The notes beneath the pieces are model-generated. The model did no database searches and had not been told where the DNA came from. It saw only the letters and a program-made list of their open reading frames with translations. This document shows positions 8,346 to 16,433 of a stretch of DNA of 32,151 bases, one piece after another; positions within the stretch are counted from its first letter, which is position 1; every line of letters begins with the position of its first letter. The DNA is taken from NCBI GenBank assembly GCA_021371965.1, contig JAJFVE010000050.1:1-32151 (forward strand). Direction: 5' to 3'. The translations under genes and the position numbers were made by a program. Source of the stretch: Planctomycetaceae bacterium (lineage in GTDB: Bacteria > Planctomycetota > Phycisphaerae > SM23-33).

Positions 8346-11339
8346 CTAATTCTTGCTGCTGGAGTTGAGGGGTTTGAGTCGGCCGGTGGAGAACTGGGCC
8401 TCGGGGATGCCCTCGGGCCAGAACGTCAGCATGATCGTCAGGTCGTCCTCGCGGGCGGTCCACAGGACGTTGAACGCCACGTTCCACCGCTCCATCTTTC
8501 GCGTCAGGGTGAATCCGGTGATGCTGTTCTCGTCCTGGCCGAAATCGTACTGCTCGAAGATCGACGCGCTGTACTTGCGGTTGATCTGGTAGGTGGCGCC
8601 GACGGTGAGCGCGTTGCTGTCAAGGGCCTCGATGGTGCGCATGCCCACGAAATACTTCAACCTCGGGTCGCGCTGAATCGCCAGCGCCACGCCGCTTCGG
8701 GAGATCTCGCCGCTGTCGACGTCGTAGTTCATGTCGGCCATGAACGTCGTCGAGTCGGAGATATACCACGTGTAATCGGTGGTGATGTTGTTGCGGCCGA
8801 TGGAGTTTTCAGGACGCGACATGAAGAATCGCCCGTCGCCGGGGCCTTGAGGGGTCTCGGTGCTAAAGGCCGAGGCGATCACGTTCAATCGCATCCAGTC
8901 GACCGTGGCGGGGGGCGTGTTCTTGCCGCCGCCGCGCTTGGTCTGCCACAACTGGTTTACCGCGAACGACCCGCCGCTGACTTCGCTGATGCCCGTCTCG
9001 ATACCCGGGTCCATCGGGAACAGGTCATCGGGTCGAACGCCGGCCGTGGTCGTGCCCCAGACGGCGGCCTCGGGCGTGATGATGTGCTTGAGGCCGTTGA
9101 CGTCCCAGAAACGGCTGCGCACGTCGCGGTCGACCGACCAGATGTGCGTGTTGAACTTCGAGCCGCCCTCCAGCAGCGGGCGGAAGTTCTCGCCGCCCTC
9201 GGGGGCGTCGCTCCAGCCGGTGAAGCGCGTCGTCAGGTACGGCACGGCGTTGAGGTTGCCGAAGCGCAGCGGCAGGTTGATCTCGTTCCGCGTGTCGCCG
9301 CGGGCCATCACGCTGCTGCCGTCGACGCCGACGAGGTCCTCATCCGGCAGCCAGCGCTTGACGCCGGCGTGCGACTCGCTGAAGTACGTCAGGCGGTCGT
9401 CGGCCAGCGGCTGGCCCAGCAGGTAGAAGCTCATGTCGGGGTACGATTCGGTCTGGGTCTGGAACTTGTTGAGCCTCGCCTGGAGCAGGGCCGTCAGCGC
9501 CCAGTTGTCGCGCTGCTTGAGGGCGTAGAGCAGCGTCTCGCTCTCCTTGCCGGCGTAGAAGTCGTCGGGGAACTCGGCCAGGTAGTAGTTGCGGTCGCTG
9601 AGCCAGTCGATTTCAAACTGCCCCAGCCACCCATCGGGCAGCGTCTGCTTGTGGCGCTCGAGCAGCCGCCCGCGCAGCGACTGGGCCTCGATGTTCTCGT
9701 TCTCGGTCCCGAAATCCTGCTCGAGATTCTTGGTGAAGGTCCCGAACGCCATGCCGTATCCGCTGAAGGTGGGGCGGTCGTACTCCCACTCGGCCCCGAT
9801 GGTGATTTCCTTCTGATAGATGTTGAAGTTGAACATCGCGTCGAGCCCCTCCGGCTCGATCAGGCCCAGCATGCGGAACAGGTGCCACTGCGTTTCGAGC
9901 CCGAAGCCGAACTGTTTGTCGCGGCCGATATTCACCCGCCGCAGGGCGGTGCTGCTGCGCTCGGCTTCGCTCTGCATGTACGGCCAGTACAGCAGCGGCA
10001 CGCCGCGGACGGAGAAGGAGGAGTCTTCCATCTTGGTCAGGAACCGCTGCTCGCCCAGGGCCTGGCCTTTGTCGTCATAGGGCGTCGTGTCGAGCATGTA
10101 CACGCGGCGGGCGCCCATGTGATAGGTGGGGGTGTAGAAGTCGCTGGTCGAGACGCGGGCGTCTTTGAACAGCATCTCGCGCGAGGACAGCATCCGCATC
10201 TCGCCGGCCCGGACGTAGATCGGGATGTTGCGCTGCTGCTGGATCGTGCGGAAGACCACGTTGGGAATGATCGCCCGGTCCGAGGTAAAGTCGTAGTACG
10301 CCGTCTCCCCGCGCATGAACCGGTTCCCGCGAGACATCGTCACGTCGCCCTCGAGGTACACGCCCTCGATGCCCTCGCGGGCCGTCGGCGAAACCTTCGG
10401 GCTGCCCGGATGAGCGGCCTCTTTCTGCGGCGGGCCTTCCGGACCGTAGATGCGCGAGATGATGACGGCCGCGTTCGACTGCAACTCCAGGAACATCGCA
10501 GAGTCGGGGTTGCCCTGGGCGATGTACACATCGCCGCGGGCCACGGTCATGCGCCGGTTGTCCTTGAGCAGGACGGAGGTGAGGCTCTTGGCGTAGAAGT
10601 GCACCGGCTGCTTGGGCATATTGGCCGGACCGGTGGCGGCGATCCGGGGCACGGCACGGGGGGCCTGGCCTTGTGCGGGCGCGGGCTTGACGACCTCGGC
10701 GCCCTGCTGCGGCGGGGCCGGCGGCGCTTCGCGACCCGCCGGGGCGGGCGCGGGCGGGCGTTTGTCTTCCGCGCTGCGCCTGGCCTGGGGCGGGGCCTTC
10801 TCGTCCTGGATCAGCGGCGGGGGAGTGCGGTCGACGGGAGACTTGCCCCCCAGCGCCGCCTCGCGGGCGGCGCTGTCTTCGCGTGCGGCCGTCGCCCGCA
10901 GGTACAGCGGGGTCTTCTTCACGTCAGGCCGCATGGTAGGCGTGCCCTTGGTGGTAAAGCGGCCGACGTTCTGGAGCACGGTGAGCATGATCTTGTCGCG
11001 GGTGATGCCGCCGGGCTCGTTGACCTGGACGTCGCCCTCGACGTAGATGATGAACGCGTGCTTCTCGACGTTGCCCTCGGTGGCGGTGCGCACCCAGACG
11101 ACGGCGTCGCGCCCGCTCAGGGTGTGGTCGCCGACGACCAGGCGGAACCCGCCCAGGACGATCGAGCCGTTTTCGCCGTCGTCCACGAAGGGGATGATTT
11201 CCTTGCCTTCCAGGACCGCGTCATTCTGGATGGGCTCGGCCTGCTGGGCCAATGCGAGATGATCGCCGGCGACGGCCAAAACGATGGCCGCGATGGCTAA
11301 CCCACGCCGCAACAGATCCCAGCGGTGGTGTATGCTCAT
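8346..11339 (-). CDS. lptD: LPS-assembly protein LptD (outer-membrane beta-barrel)
   Basis: A 997-residue LptD homologue, the outer-membrane translocon that places lipopolysaccharide in the outer leaflet. The N terminus is a signal peptide ending at ALAQQ. Two OstA/LptA-like beta-jellyroll stretches follow (about residues 40-160 and 245-370, with ARGDVYI and LEGDVTMSRG repeats typical of the fold). They are separated by a Pro/Ala-rich insert near 165-243. The rest is a long barrel with alternating aromatic strands and an 'LYWPYMQSE' segment that matches the LptD plug-barrel junction (usually 'PYfyWPvg'). It is longer than the E. coli protein (784 aa), and I find no cysteine anywhere in it. 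The start lacks a strong ribosome-binding site (CCGGAACCA). Its presence implies a diderm, LPS-bearing cell. Confidence 0.85.
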   Translation of the reverse strand: MSIHHRWDLLRRGLAIAAIVLAVAGDHLALAQQAEPIQNDAVLEGKEIIPFVDDGENGSIVLGGFRLVVGDHTLSGRDAVVWVRTATEGNVEKHAFIIYVEGDVQVNEPGGITRDKIMLTVLQNVGRFTTKGTPTMRPDVKKTPLYLRATAAREDSAAREAALGGKSPVDRTPPPLIQDEKAPPQARRSAEDKRPPAPAPAGREAPPAPPQQGAEVVKPAPAQGQAPRAVPRIAATGPANMPKQPVHFYAKSLTSVLLKDNRRMTVARGDVYIAQGNPDSAMFLELQSNAAVIISRIYGPEGPPQKEAAHPGSPKVSPTAREGIEGVYLEGDVTMSRGNRFMRGETAYYDFTSDRAIIPNVVFRTIQQQRNIPIYVRAGEMRMLSSREMLFKDARVSTSDFYTPTYHMGARRVYMLDTTPYDDKGQALGEQRFLTKMEDSSFSVRGVPLLYWPYMQSEAERSSTALRRVNIGRDKQFGFGLETQWHLFRMLGLIEPEGLDAMFNFNIYQKEITIGAEWEYDRPTFSGYGMAFGTFTKNLEQDFGTENENIEAQSLRGRLLERHKQTLPDGWLGQFEIDWLSDRNYYLAEFPDDFYAGKESETLLYALKQRDNWALTALLQARLNKFQTQTESYPDMSFYLLGQPLADDRLTYFSESHAGVKRWLPDEDLVGVDGSSVMARGDTRNEINLPLRFGNLNAVPYLTTRFTGWSDAPEGGENFRPLLEGGSKFNTHIWSVDRDVRSRFWDVNGLKHIITPEAAVWGTTTAGVRPDDLFPMDPGIETGISEVSGGSFAVNQLWQTKRGGGKNTPPATVDWMRLNVIASAFSTETPQGPGDGRFFMSRPENSIGRNNITTDYTWYISDSTTFMADMNYDVDSGEISRSGVALAIQRDPRLKYFVGMRTIEALDSNALTVGATYQINRKYSASIFEQYDFGQDENSITGFTLTRKMERWNVAFNVLWTAREDDLTIMLTFWPEGIPEAQFSTGRLKPLNSSSKN

Positions 11340-11700
11340 TGGTTCCGGCTATAAACCCAGCTGCGGGGCCCATCCGGCGGGCTCCACTGGCCTTTTGCGT
11401 CAACCGCACCGGATGGGCAAGTCCATATCCGGGCGGCTCAGGTTTCGGTTGTCGGTGAGGTTTGGCCGGCGGCCCCTCGGGGCAAGCCCAAAGCCCCTGC
11501 CGTTATCCGGCCATGCGGGGAGAGATTTTCGACTCTAGGGCTCTTCAATGCAACAAGATTCTTGGAGCCCCGCCCGCCCCGGCTCGCCGTCGCGACGTAA
11601 TTATAGTGCTTTGAACCCCTTAACACGGGAAATGGGTGGGGGAGGGGGGGCGGATGGATGGGATGGATGAATGGATGGGTGGATTGCTTGCCAGGCCGCG
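11340..11700. other. 361-base gene-free stretch upstream of lptD
   Basis: No gene is supported. Next to lptD, a 10-bp inverted repeat (GCCCATCCGG at 11368-11377 and CCGGATGGGC at 11409-11418) lies 29 bases upstream of the start codon, on the side where a promoter or leader is expected. GCCCC/GGGGC forms a small hairpin near 11465-11477. The far end holds a G-rich tract and a GGATGG microsatellite next to the phosphatase stop. I cannot identify a promoter with confidence. Confidence 0.5.
11634..11686. repeat. G-run tract and GGATG microsatellite
   Basis: The + strand has GGGT, five G, A, seven G and C at 11634-11651, enough for a G-quadruplex. It is followed by degenerate GGATGGAT/GAATGGATGG repeats. 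It lies just past the stop of the minus-strand phosphatase gene. A similar CATC microsatellite in the opposite orientation occurs at 17519-17545. Confidence 0.6.
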
Positions 11701-13092
11701 TCAGTTTGTGCGGCGGATGACGGTTACGGTCAGGTCGTCGGCCTGGGGGACGGCCGCGGCGAAGGCCTGCACGTCGGCGTAGAGGGCGGCGATGATCTCG
11801 CCCGAGTCGCGTGAGGCCCAGCGCAGGAGCGAGTCCTTGAGCCGGTCGGACCCGTACTGCTCGCCGGCGGCGTTGACCTGCTCGACGAATCCGTCGGTGA
11901 TCAACACCAGCACGTCGCCGCGGCCCATCTGCAGGCGCGTGGGTTCGTCGAAGGCCGCCTCGGCAAGCACGCCCAGCGGCACGCCGTGGGCGGTCAACTC
12001 CGACACCTCCCCCTGCGCGGCGCGGTAGAGCAGGATCGGCCCGTGCCCTGCCGAGAGCAGCTCGACCGCCGCGGTCGGCGGGTGCAGCACGGCCGTGGCG
12101 AACGTCACGAACCGCCCCTCGCTCAGGCTGGCGCCGATGGACTGGTTCAGGCGGGCCACCCACTCGCCGGCGCCGCCGGGCGAGGTGAAGATCGCGTGCA
12201 CGTAGGCATGCAGGTTCGCCGCCAGCAGCGCCGGGCCGATCCCGTGGCCGGTCACGTCGGCCAGCGTCACCACCGTGCGACCGTCCTCCAGCGTCAGCCA
12301 GTCGAAGGAGTCGCCGCCGGTCTGGCCGGCCGGGATCGACCGCCCCGCCACGTCGAAGCCCTGCGCCCGCGGGGACCGCTCCGGCAGCAGGTTCCTCTGG
12401 ATTTCGGCCGCGACGGTCATGTCGGCCTCGAGCTTCTGCCGGCTCAGCGAGGCCTCGATGGCGTGCGAGGCGCTGAGCAACACCTGTCGCGACACCACCG
12501 CGCTGAGGAGCCCGGCCAGCAGCATCATCATCGCCGCGGTCATGCTGAACCACAGCCCCTGCGGCAGGGCCGACGGAGGCGGCGGGAACATCGCGTGCGT
12601 CGCCAGCGTGATGGCCAGGTAACCCCCCGACGCCGCCAGGCCCGAGAGGATGCAGATCCCCGGACGCACGCGAAGCGCCGACAGGATGATGAACAGGAAA
12701 TACAGCGTCACCATCGGCGTGGCCAGGGCGCGGTAGGGTCCGACGGCGGGGTTGGCTGTCATCAGCACGATCCCGATGGTCGGGAAGTTCGCCTCGATCA
12801 CTGTCCCCGCGGCGACCAACGCGCCCATCAGCGTCCCCGACCCGCGACGCACCCGCCGCAGGATCAGGAACCAGATCGACTCGACCGCCACCATCGCCCC
12901 CAGCGTCGCCAGACCGATCCCCGACGAGATCAGCTCGTAACGCCCGGCGAACAGGTCGCGAGCCAGCACCACCACCGCCAGCGTCACCAGCAGCGCCAAT
13001 GCCGCCGTCACGCGGAGACGCTCGCCCCTCCAGAGCTGCGCGCGCAGCAGCTCGGAGAAATCGGCCCCTCGCTTGGTCGCTTGAGAATTCAT
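11701..13092 (-). CDS. Membrane-anchored PP2C/SpoIIE-type serine phosphatase (RsbU-like)
   Basis: A 463-residue protein with about six transmembrane helices in the first 205 residues, a short helical linker and a C-terminal SpoIIE (PP2C) phosphatase domain. The linker contains the AAEIQRNLLP motif that precedes most RsbU-like domains. Metal-binding blocks are present: GGDSFDW near 261, DVTGHGIGPALLAAN near 283, TDGFVE near 400 and DDLTV near 452, so it should be active. Such enzymes dephosphorylate anti-sigma-factor antagonists or respond to membrane signals through partner switching. No antagonist or anti-sigma factor is encoded in the window. The second acidic position reads Ser-Phe-Asp instead of the usual Phe-Tyr-Asp. 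AGGAGAG lies six bases before the ATG. A tiny membrane-peptide ORF precedes it by 43 bases. Confidence 0.88.
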   Translation of the reverse strand: MNSQATKRGADFSELLRAQLWRGERLRVTAALALLVTLAVVVLARDLFAGRYELISSGIGLATLGAMVAVESIWFLILRRVRRGSGTLMGALVAAGTVIEANFPTIGIVLMTANPAVGPYRALATPMVTLYFLFIILSALRVRPGICILSGLAASGGYLAITLATHAMFPPPPSALPQGLWFSMTAAMMMLLAGLLSAVVSRQVLLSASHAIEASLSRQKLEADMTVAAEIQRNLLPERSPRAQGFDVAGRSIPAGQTGGDSFDWLTLEDGRTVVTLADVTGHGIGPALLAANLHAYVHAIFTSPGGAGEWVARLNQSIGASLSEGRFVTFATAVLHPPTAAVELLSAGHGPILLYRAAQGEVSELTAHGVPLGVLAEAAFDEPTRLQMGRGDVLVLITDGFVEQVNAAGEQYGSDRLKDSLLRWASRDSGEIIAALYADVQAFAAAVPQADDLTVTVIRRTN

Positions 13093-13135
13093 CGCACGCT
13101 CTCCTGCCGCGCCCGCTGGTGGGACCCTACCGGTC

Positions 13136-13213
13136 TCACCTGCGGATCAGCATCATCGCCGCCACCTTGCCCATCACGACGCACAGAACGACCATCAGGA
13201 ACACTTCAAGCAT
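13136..13213 (-). CDS. Putative 25-residue single-TM peptide
   Basis: A very short frame with ATG at 13213 and a GGGAG ribosome-binding site six bases upstream. The peptide is almost entirely hydrophobic (Leu, Val, Met, Ala), with one internal Lys and a terminal Arg-Arg, as expected of a single membrane span with a positive end. It stops 43 bases before the membrane phosphatase gene on the same strand, so it could be a translated leader, a phosphatase partner or a small membrane regulator. The frame is open farther upstream, but that part lacks coding character. Being short, it could be chance; the strong ribosome-binding site and composition favour a real gene. Confidence 0.5.
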   Translation of the reverse strand: MLEVFLMVVLCVVMGKVAAMMLIRR

Positions 13214-13478
13214 TGGAGTCTCCCACAGTACGACGCGAGCCCAATAGATTCTAAGCCCCCGCCTCCCGTGCGACCACAGCAATCCGGCCGCTAATGCTAC
13301 CACAGACGATGAATGTATTTCAGAACCCCGTCTCCATCTGCAATCCCGGGATTTCAGAGAGCTCACCCTTCTTCTTTCCCAGTACCCCCTGGTGTTCTCG
13401 TGCCTTTGTGGTGAAAGTTCTCCCGAACTTTGGTCGCTGGTGGGGGGTTATATGAGGCACATGGAAAGGAACCTCAGC

Positions 13479-15266
13479 ATGCATACGCGTATCGGCCGGA
13501 CGATTGCGGGCGTTCTTGCTTTGGGGATGGTTCTTGGCGTAGCGGGCACCGCGTCCGCCGAGGAGCGGGGCGGGCCGTTTGAGAACATCAAGGTCTCGCC
13601 CGTGGCGGCTACCTGGCAGTACAGCAAAGACGGTGGCAAGACGTTCTCCGATCAGCCGCAGCCCGCGCCGCGGGCGGGGGTCGCGCCGACCGGCCACGAG
13701 CCCAAGTATCCCTACGCGTGGAAGGGGGCGTTCGAGATCGCCGACCCGTCGAAGGTCGCCGGCCTGTGGGTGCGGATCTTCGAGGAGCATGAATACGCCG
13801 CGGCGCCGCGAGCCTCGATCTGCACCGGCGACCTGATCGCCGCCAGCGGCGGGTACTGGAAGGACCTGGGCTTCACCCCGACGCTGCTCGACGCCGTCGT
13901 CAAGGTCAACGACAAAGAGGTGCCCATCGCGCACGGCCCGCTGCTGTACTTCTGGCTGCCGCTGCTGACGGAGCTCAAGCAAGGCAAGAACACCATCGAG
14001 ATGTCCGGCCACGTGTACACGTACTGGGGCGGAGCGGCATACGCCGGCTCGCAGGCGCCGGTCAAGAAGCTCGACGTCAAGATGATTATGGCCGAGGCGC
14101 AGCCGACGGAAATCTACAACGGCCCGATCCTGGGCGACTGCGGCGATGCATACTTCACGCTGGCCTGCCGCACGCAGATTCAGGCCGACCTGACGGTCGA
14201 GGCGACGCCTGTGGAACCGGCCGGCGCGGCAGTGACGGCCGTGAGCAAGAACAAGATCTGGCATCGCGTCAAGATCGAGATTCCCAAGGGCACGCGGAAG
14301 GTCACGTACACGCTGACGGCGAAAGTCGGCGCGCACGAGACGAAGCGCGGGCCCTTCACCGCGACGCTGCCGGCCGGGGACAGCTTCCGCTTCGTGGCTT
14401 TTGGCAACGTGGGGGGGCATTCGCGCGGCGTTGATATCTGGGCCGCCAACTCCAAGCTGGTCCTCAAGGCCGCCCCGGCGCTGCTGGTCAACTCCGGCAA
14501 CACGATGGAGCAGAGCCCGTGGACCTTCAACTGGGAGAAGTACTACACCGGCCCGGCGGGCGACCTGTTCGCGGCGGTTCCGCAGCTTGTCACGCCGTGC
14601 AACCGCGACTTCACGGGCATCTTCAACGAACTGCACTATACGCCCGCGCCGGACGGGTACGCGCATAACTGGTCGAAGGTGATCGGGCCGGTGCGGTTTA
14701 TCGGCGTCGACGGCAACGAGGACTGGAAAGTAGGCAATGGCAATTACGTGTGGCTGGAGAAGGAGCTCAGCAGCGCCAAGGAGAAGTTCATCGTCGTGTT
14801 GGACGGGTACCCGGCCTATTCCTCGGGCATCAACTCCAAGAAGGCTTTTCCCGCCCACCTCCAGACGCGCAACGTCGTGCTGCCGCTGCTGGGCAAGCAC
14901 AAGGCCTCGCTGATGCTGTGCAGTTGGGACCCGGACTACGAGCGCATCGAGCCGACGCCGGACAAGGGCGTCACGCAGATCGTCACCGGCGCCATCGGCG
15001 CGGCGAGCTGGCACAAGTGGGACGGGCGCATCGGGCAGAACCCCTTCGGCCCCGGGCCCAACGCCAATGCTCGCGCGGCGTGGGGCAAGGTCGTCCGCCC
15101 CGACGGCGGGGAGTGGGTGGGCTACGTGTCCACGCGGCACTTCTGCGTCTTCGACGTGACGCCCTCGGCCATGACGATGAAGGTGCTCGCCTGCGGCGGA
15201 AACGCCGCTGCCGACATCAAGGACCTCAAGGTCCTCGACGAGAAGGTGTTCAAGCCCAGGCAGTGA
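13479..15266 (+). CDS. Secreted purple-acid-phosphatase-like protein with lost metal ligands (probable pseudoenzyme)
   Basis: A 595-residue exported protein. The chosen ATG follows AAGGA by eight bases and starts a signal peptide ending GTASA; in-frame ATGs at 13461 and 13452 are alternatives. Residues about 30-300 form beta-rich modules. From 305 on, the order of motifs follows metallophosphoesterases of the purple acid phosphatase type, but ligand positions are changed. FGD is FGN310, the second GD is SGN341, GNH(D/E) is CN375-R376-D377, the VxxH histidine aligns with G443, and GHxHxYER is S482-W483-D484-P485-D486-Y487-E488-R489. Scaffold landmarks such as NYVWLEKEL, PAYSS and DYER remain. 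Binding or structural function at the cell surface is inferred; hydrolysis by the usual two-metal mechanism is unlikely. It stands alone between minus-strand genes. Confidence 0.7.
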   Translation: MHTRIGRTIAGVLALGMVLGVAGTASAEERGGPFENIKVSPVAATWQYSKDGGKTFSDQPQPAPRAGVAPTGHEPKYPYAWKGAFEIADPSKVAGLWVRIFEEHEYAAAPRASICTGDLIAASGGYWKDLGFTPTLLDAVVKVNDKEVPIAHGPLLYFWLPLLTELKQGKNTIEMSGHVYTYWGGAAYAGSQAPVKKLDVKMIMAEAQPTEIYNGPILGDCGDAYFTLACRTQIQADLTVEATPVEPAGAAVTAVSKNKIWHRVKIEIPKGTRKVTYTLTAKVGAHETKRGPFTATLPAGDSFRFVAFGNVGGHSRGVDIWAANSKLVLKAAPALLVNSGNTMEQSPWTFNWEKYYTGPAGDLFAAVPQLVTPCNRDFTGIFNELHYTPAPDGYAHNWSKVIGPVRFIGVDGNEDWKVGNGNYVWLEKELSSAKEKFIVVLDGYPAYSSGINSKKAFPAHLQTRNVVLPLLGKHKASLMLCSWDPDYERIEPTPDKGVTQIVTGAIGAASWHKWDGRIGQNPFGPGPNANARAAWGKVVRPDGGEWVGYVSTRHFCVFDVTPSAMTMKVLACGGNAAADIKDLKVLDEKVFKPRQ

Positions 15267-15331
15267 TCGGGGAGGCTGCGTCCACCGAATGTCACGAATG
15301 ACGCGCTCATTTCGTCTTCGTGGCCTTTCCC

Positions 15332-15359
15332 GGCTACGGGCTACAGGTTGCCGGCTACC
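15332..15359. repeat. GGCTACN heptamer array between convergent genes
   Basis: Four head-to-tail heptamers (GGCTACG, GGCTACA, GGTTGCC, GGCTACC) end three bases from the stop codon (15363) of the minus-strand GH29-like gene. It is the same family as the arrays at 8321, 27851, 29883 and 30250. It lies in the 96-base gap between two convergent genes, where a shared transcription end is expected. Confidence 0.65.
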
Positions 15360-15362
15360 GCC

Positions 15363-16328
15363 TTACCGCGTTGCTTTGCCCAGCGCCACGAGTTGCTCCA
15401 GCGCGTCGGCTTGCAGATGGCCGTTGGGTTCGATGCCGGTGTCCCATGTGATCACGGCGCCGCGGTCGTTGAGATATTTGGTATAGCCGATGACCAGCTC
15501 TACGGGGAAGCGCAGAGGGGAGCGGCCCCAGAACGACCCGATGTGCGTCAGGATGTGGTACTGAGTGCCGTCGATGAAGCGGGTTACCTGGCGGAGTTGG
15601 CCGTCGGTCATCCGCGTGCCCAGCGGCAGCAGGTGGCCGACTTCGCCGGCGGTGAAATCTTCGTACTCGCTGTGGGTGAGGATGGGCGTTTCGAGGCCGC
15701 CGTTCAGGGCGACGATCGAATCCGGGTTGCCGGCCTTGAGGGCGGACACGAGGCTCCTGTAATTGGGCTCGGCGTCGCTGCGGTAGATGTGCTCGGGCCA
15801 GTAGCAGGCGTCGACCCACCAACCGTGTACCTTCTTGCCCCAGCGCAGGGAGAACTCGCGGATAACGGCTTCCCAGTTGCGCATGAACTCCACGGGCCGG
15901 CGGCCGGGGCGGACGGTGTTGCCCTCGACGCCCCAGCCGAGCGTCTGGCCGTCGATCCAGCGGAGCTTCTTGAGCATGTACGCGTCGCCGACTCCGCAGG
16001 CGGGAATGTACGCCATCACGCGGATTTCGTGCGGGGCCAGCGCGTCGGCGATGTCGGCAATCAGGTCTCGCTTCGAGCAGTAGCTTTCGGCGGGGGATGT
16101 CTCCAGGAGCTCATCGAGCGAGCGGCAGGGGCCCATGAACTTGCCGTGCCCGTGCGTGAGCGTGATGAAGAAATACTTTGCCTGCGCGGCGACAAGCTGC
16201 TTGACGAGCGTGGTCACGTCGAACTTGTCGATCTGCTCATTCCAGGAGGCAAAGCCCGGTTCGGGCGAGTAATGGCAGAACACGCCCCACTTGGCGGCGG
16301 AGAACCAATCGGTGTTCATGGGCTTCAT
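15363..16328 (-). CDS. GH29-like (alpha-L-fucosidase-related) protein, diverged
   Basis: A 321-residue cytoplasmic protein with a TIM-barrel glycosidase look. WFSAAKWGVFCHYSPEPGFASW near the N terminus parallels the start of GH29 enzymes (LGLFLHFGVRTF in the neighbour at 18760). YFFITLTHGHGKFMG replaces the usual 'VLTAKHHDGF', and VHGWWVDACYW places D173 where GH29 has its WFDG nucleophile. It lacks the C-terminal beta-sandwich, and several family landmarks are altered, so activity on fucose is uncertain. GAGGT six bases before the ATG supports the start. It is the last gene of a minus-strand cluster with an alpha-L-fucosidase and two dehydrogenases, which suggests work on the same sugar. A shared ancestry with GH29 is inferred from motif order only. 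Confidence 0.6.
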   Translation of the reverse strand: MKPMNTDWFSAAKWGVFCHYSPEPGFASWNEQIDKFDVTTLVKQLVAAQAKYFFITLTHGHGKFMGPCRSLDELLETSPAESYCSKRDLIADIADALAPHEIRVMAYIPACGVGDAYMLKKLRWIDGQTLGWGVEGNTVRPGRRPVEFMRNWEAVIREFSLRWGKKVHGWWVDACYWPEHIYRSDAEPNYRSLVSALKAGNPDSIVALNGGLETPILTHSEYEDFTAGEVGHLLPLGTRMTDGQLRQVTRFIDGTQYHILTHIGSFWGRSPLRFPVELVIGYTKYLNDRGAVITWDTGIEPNGHLQADALEQLVALGKATR

Positions 16329-16345
16329 GGTGGAACCTCGTTACT

Positions 16346-16433
16346 TGGTTAACTGGTTAATTGGTTATCTCGTTAACTCGTCAGAACCTTCTTGTTGTTC
16401 CCAGTTAACCAGTTAACGAGTCAACCAGTCAAC
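16346..16433. repeat. Inverted octamer array (TGGTTAAC family) filling the intergenic spacer
   Basis: The left arm (16346-16384) has TGGTTAAC, TGGTTAAT, TGGTTATC, TCGTTAAC and a partial unit. The right arm (16402-16433) has CAGTTAAC twice, GAGTCAAC and CAGTCAAC. The arms are complementary over most of their length and can fold into a long imperfect hairpin with a short loop. The right arm contains the stop codon (16429-16431) of the oxidoreductase gene, and the left arm ends about six bases from the GAGGT ribosome-binding site of the next gene. Confidence 0.8.

Noticed and set aside
6996..11300. A 1434-codon open frame on the + strand, antisense to lptD and the zinc-ribbon gene
   Set aside because: It is the mirror of GC-rich minus-strand genes whose codon bias leaves the opposite frame free of stops. 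The minus-strand products have clear families; this frame has none and no start signal.
13320..15140. A 606-codon minus-strand frame across the phosphatase-like gene
   Set aside because: It is antisense to a gene with a signal peptide and recognisable motifs; Arg/Ala/Val-rich shadow translation.
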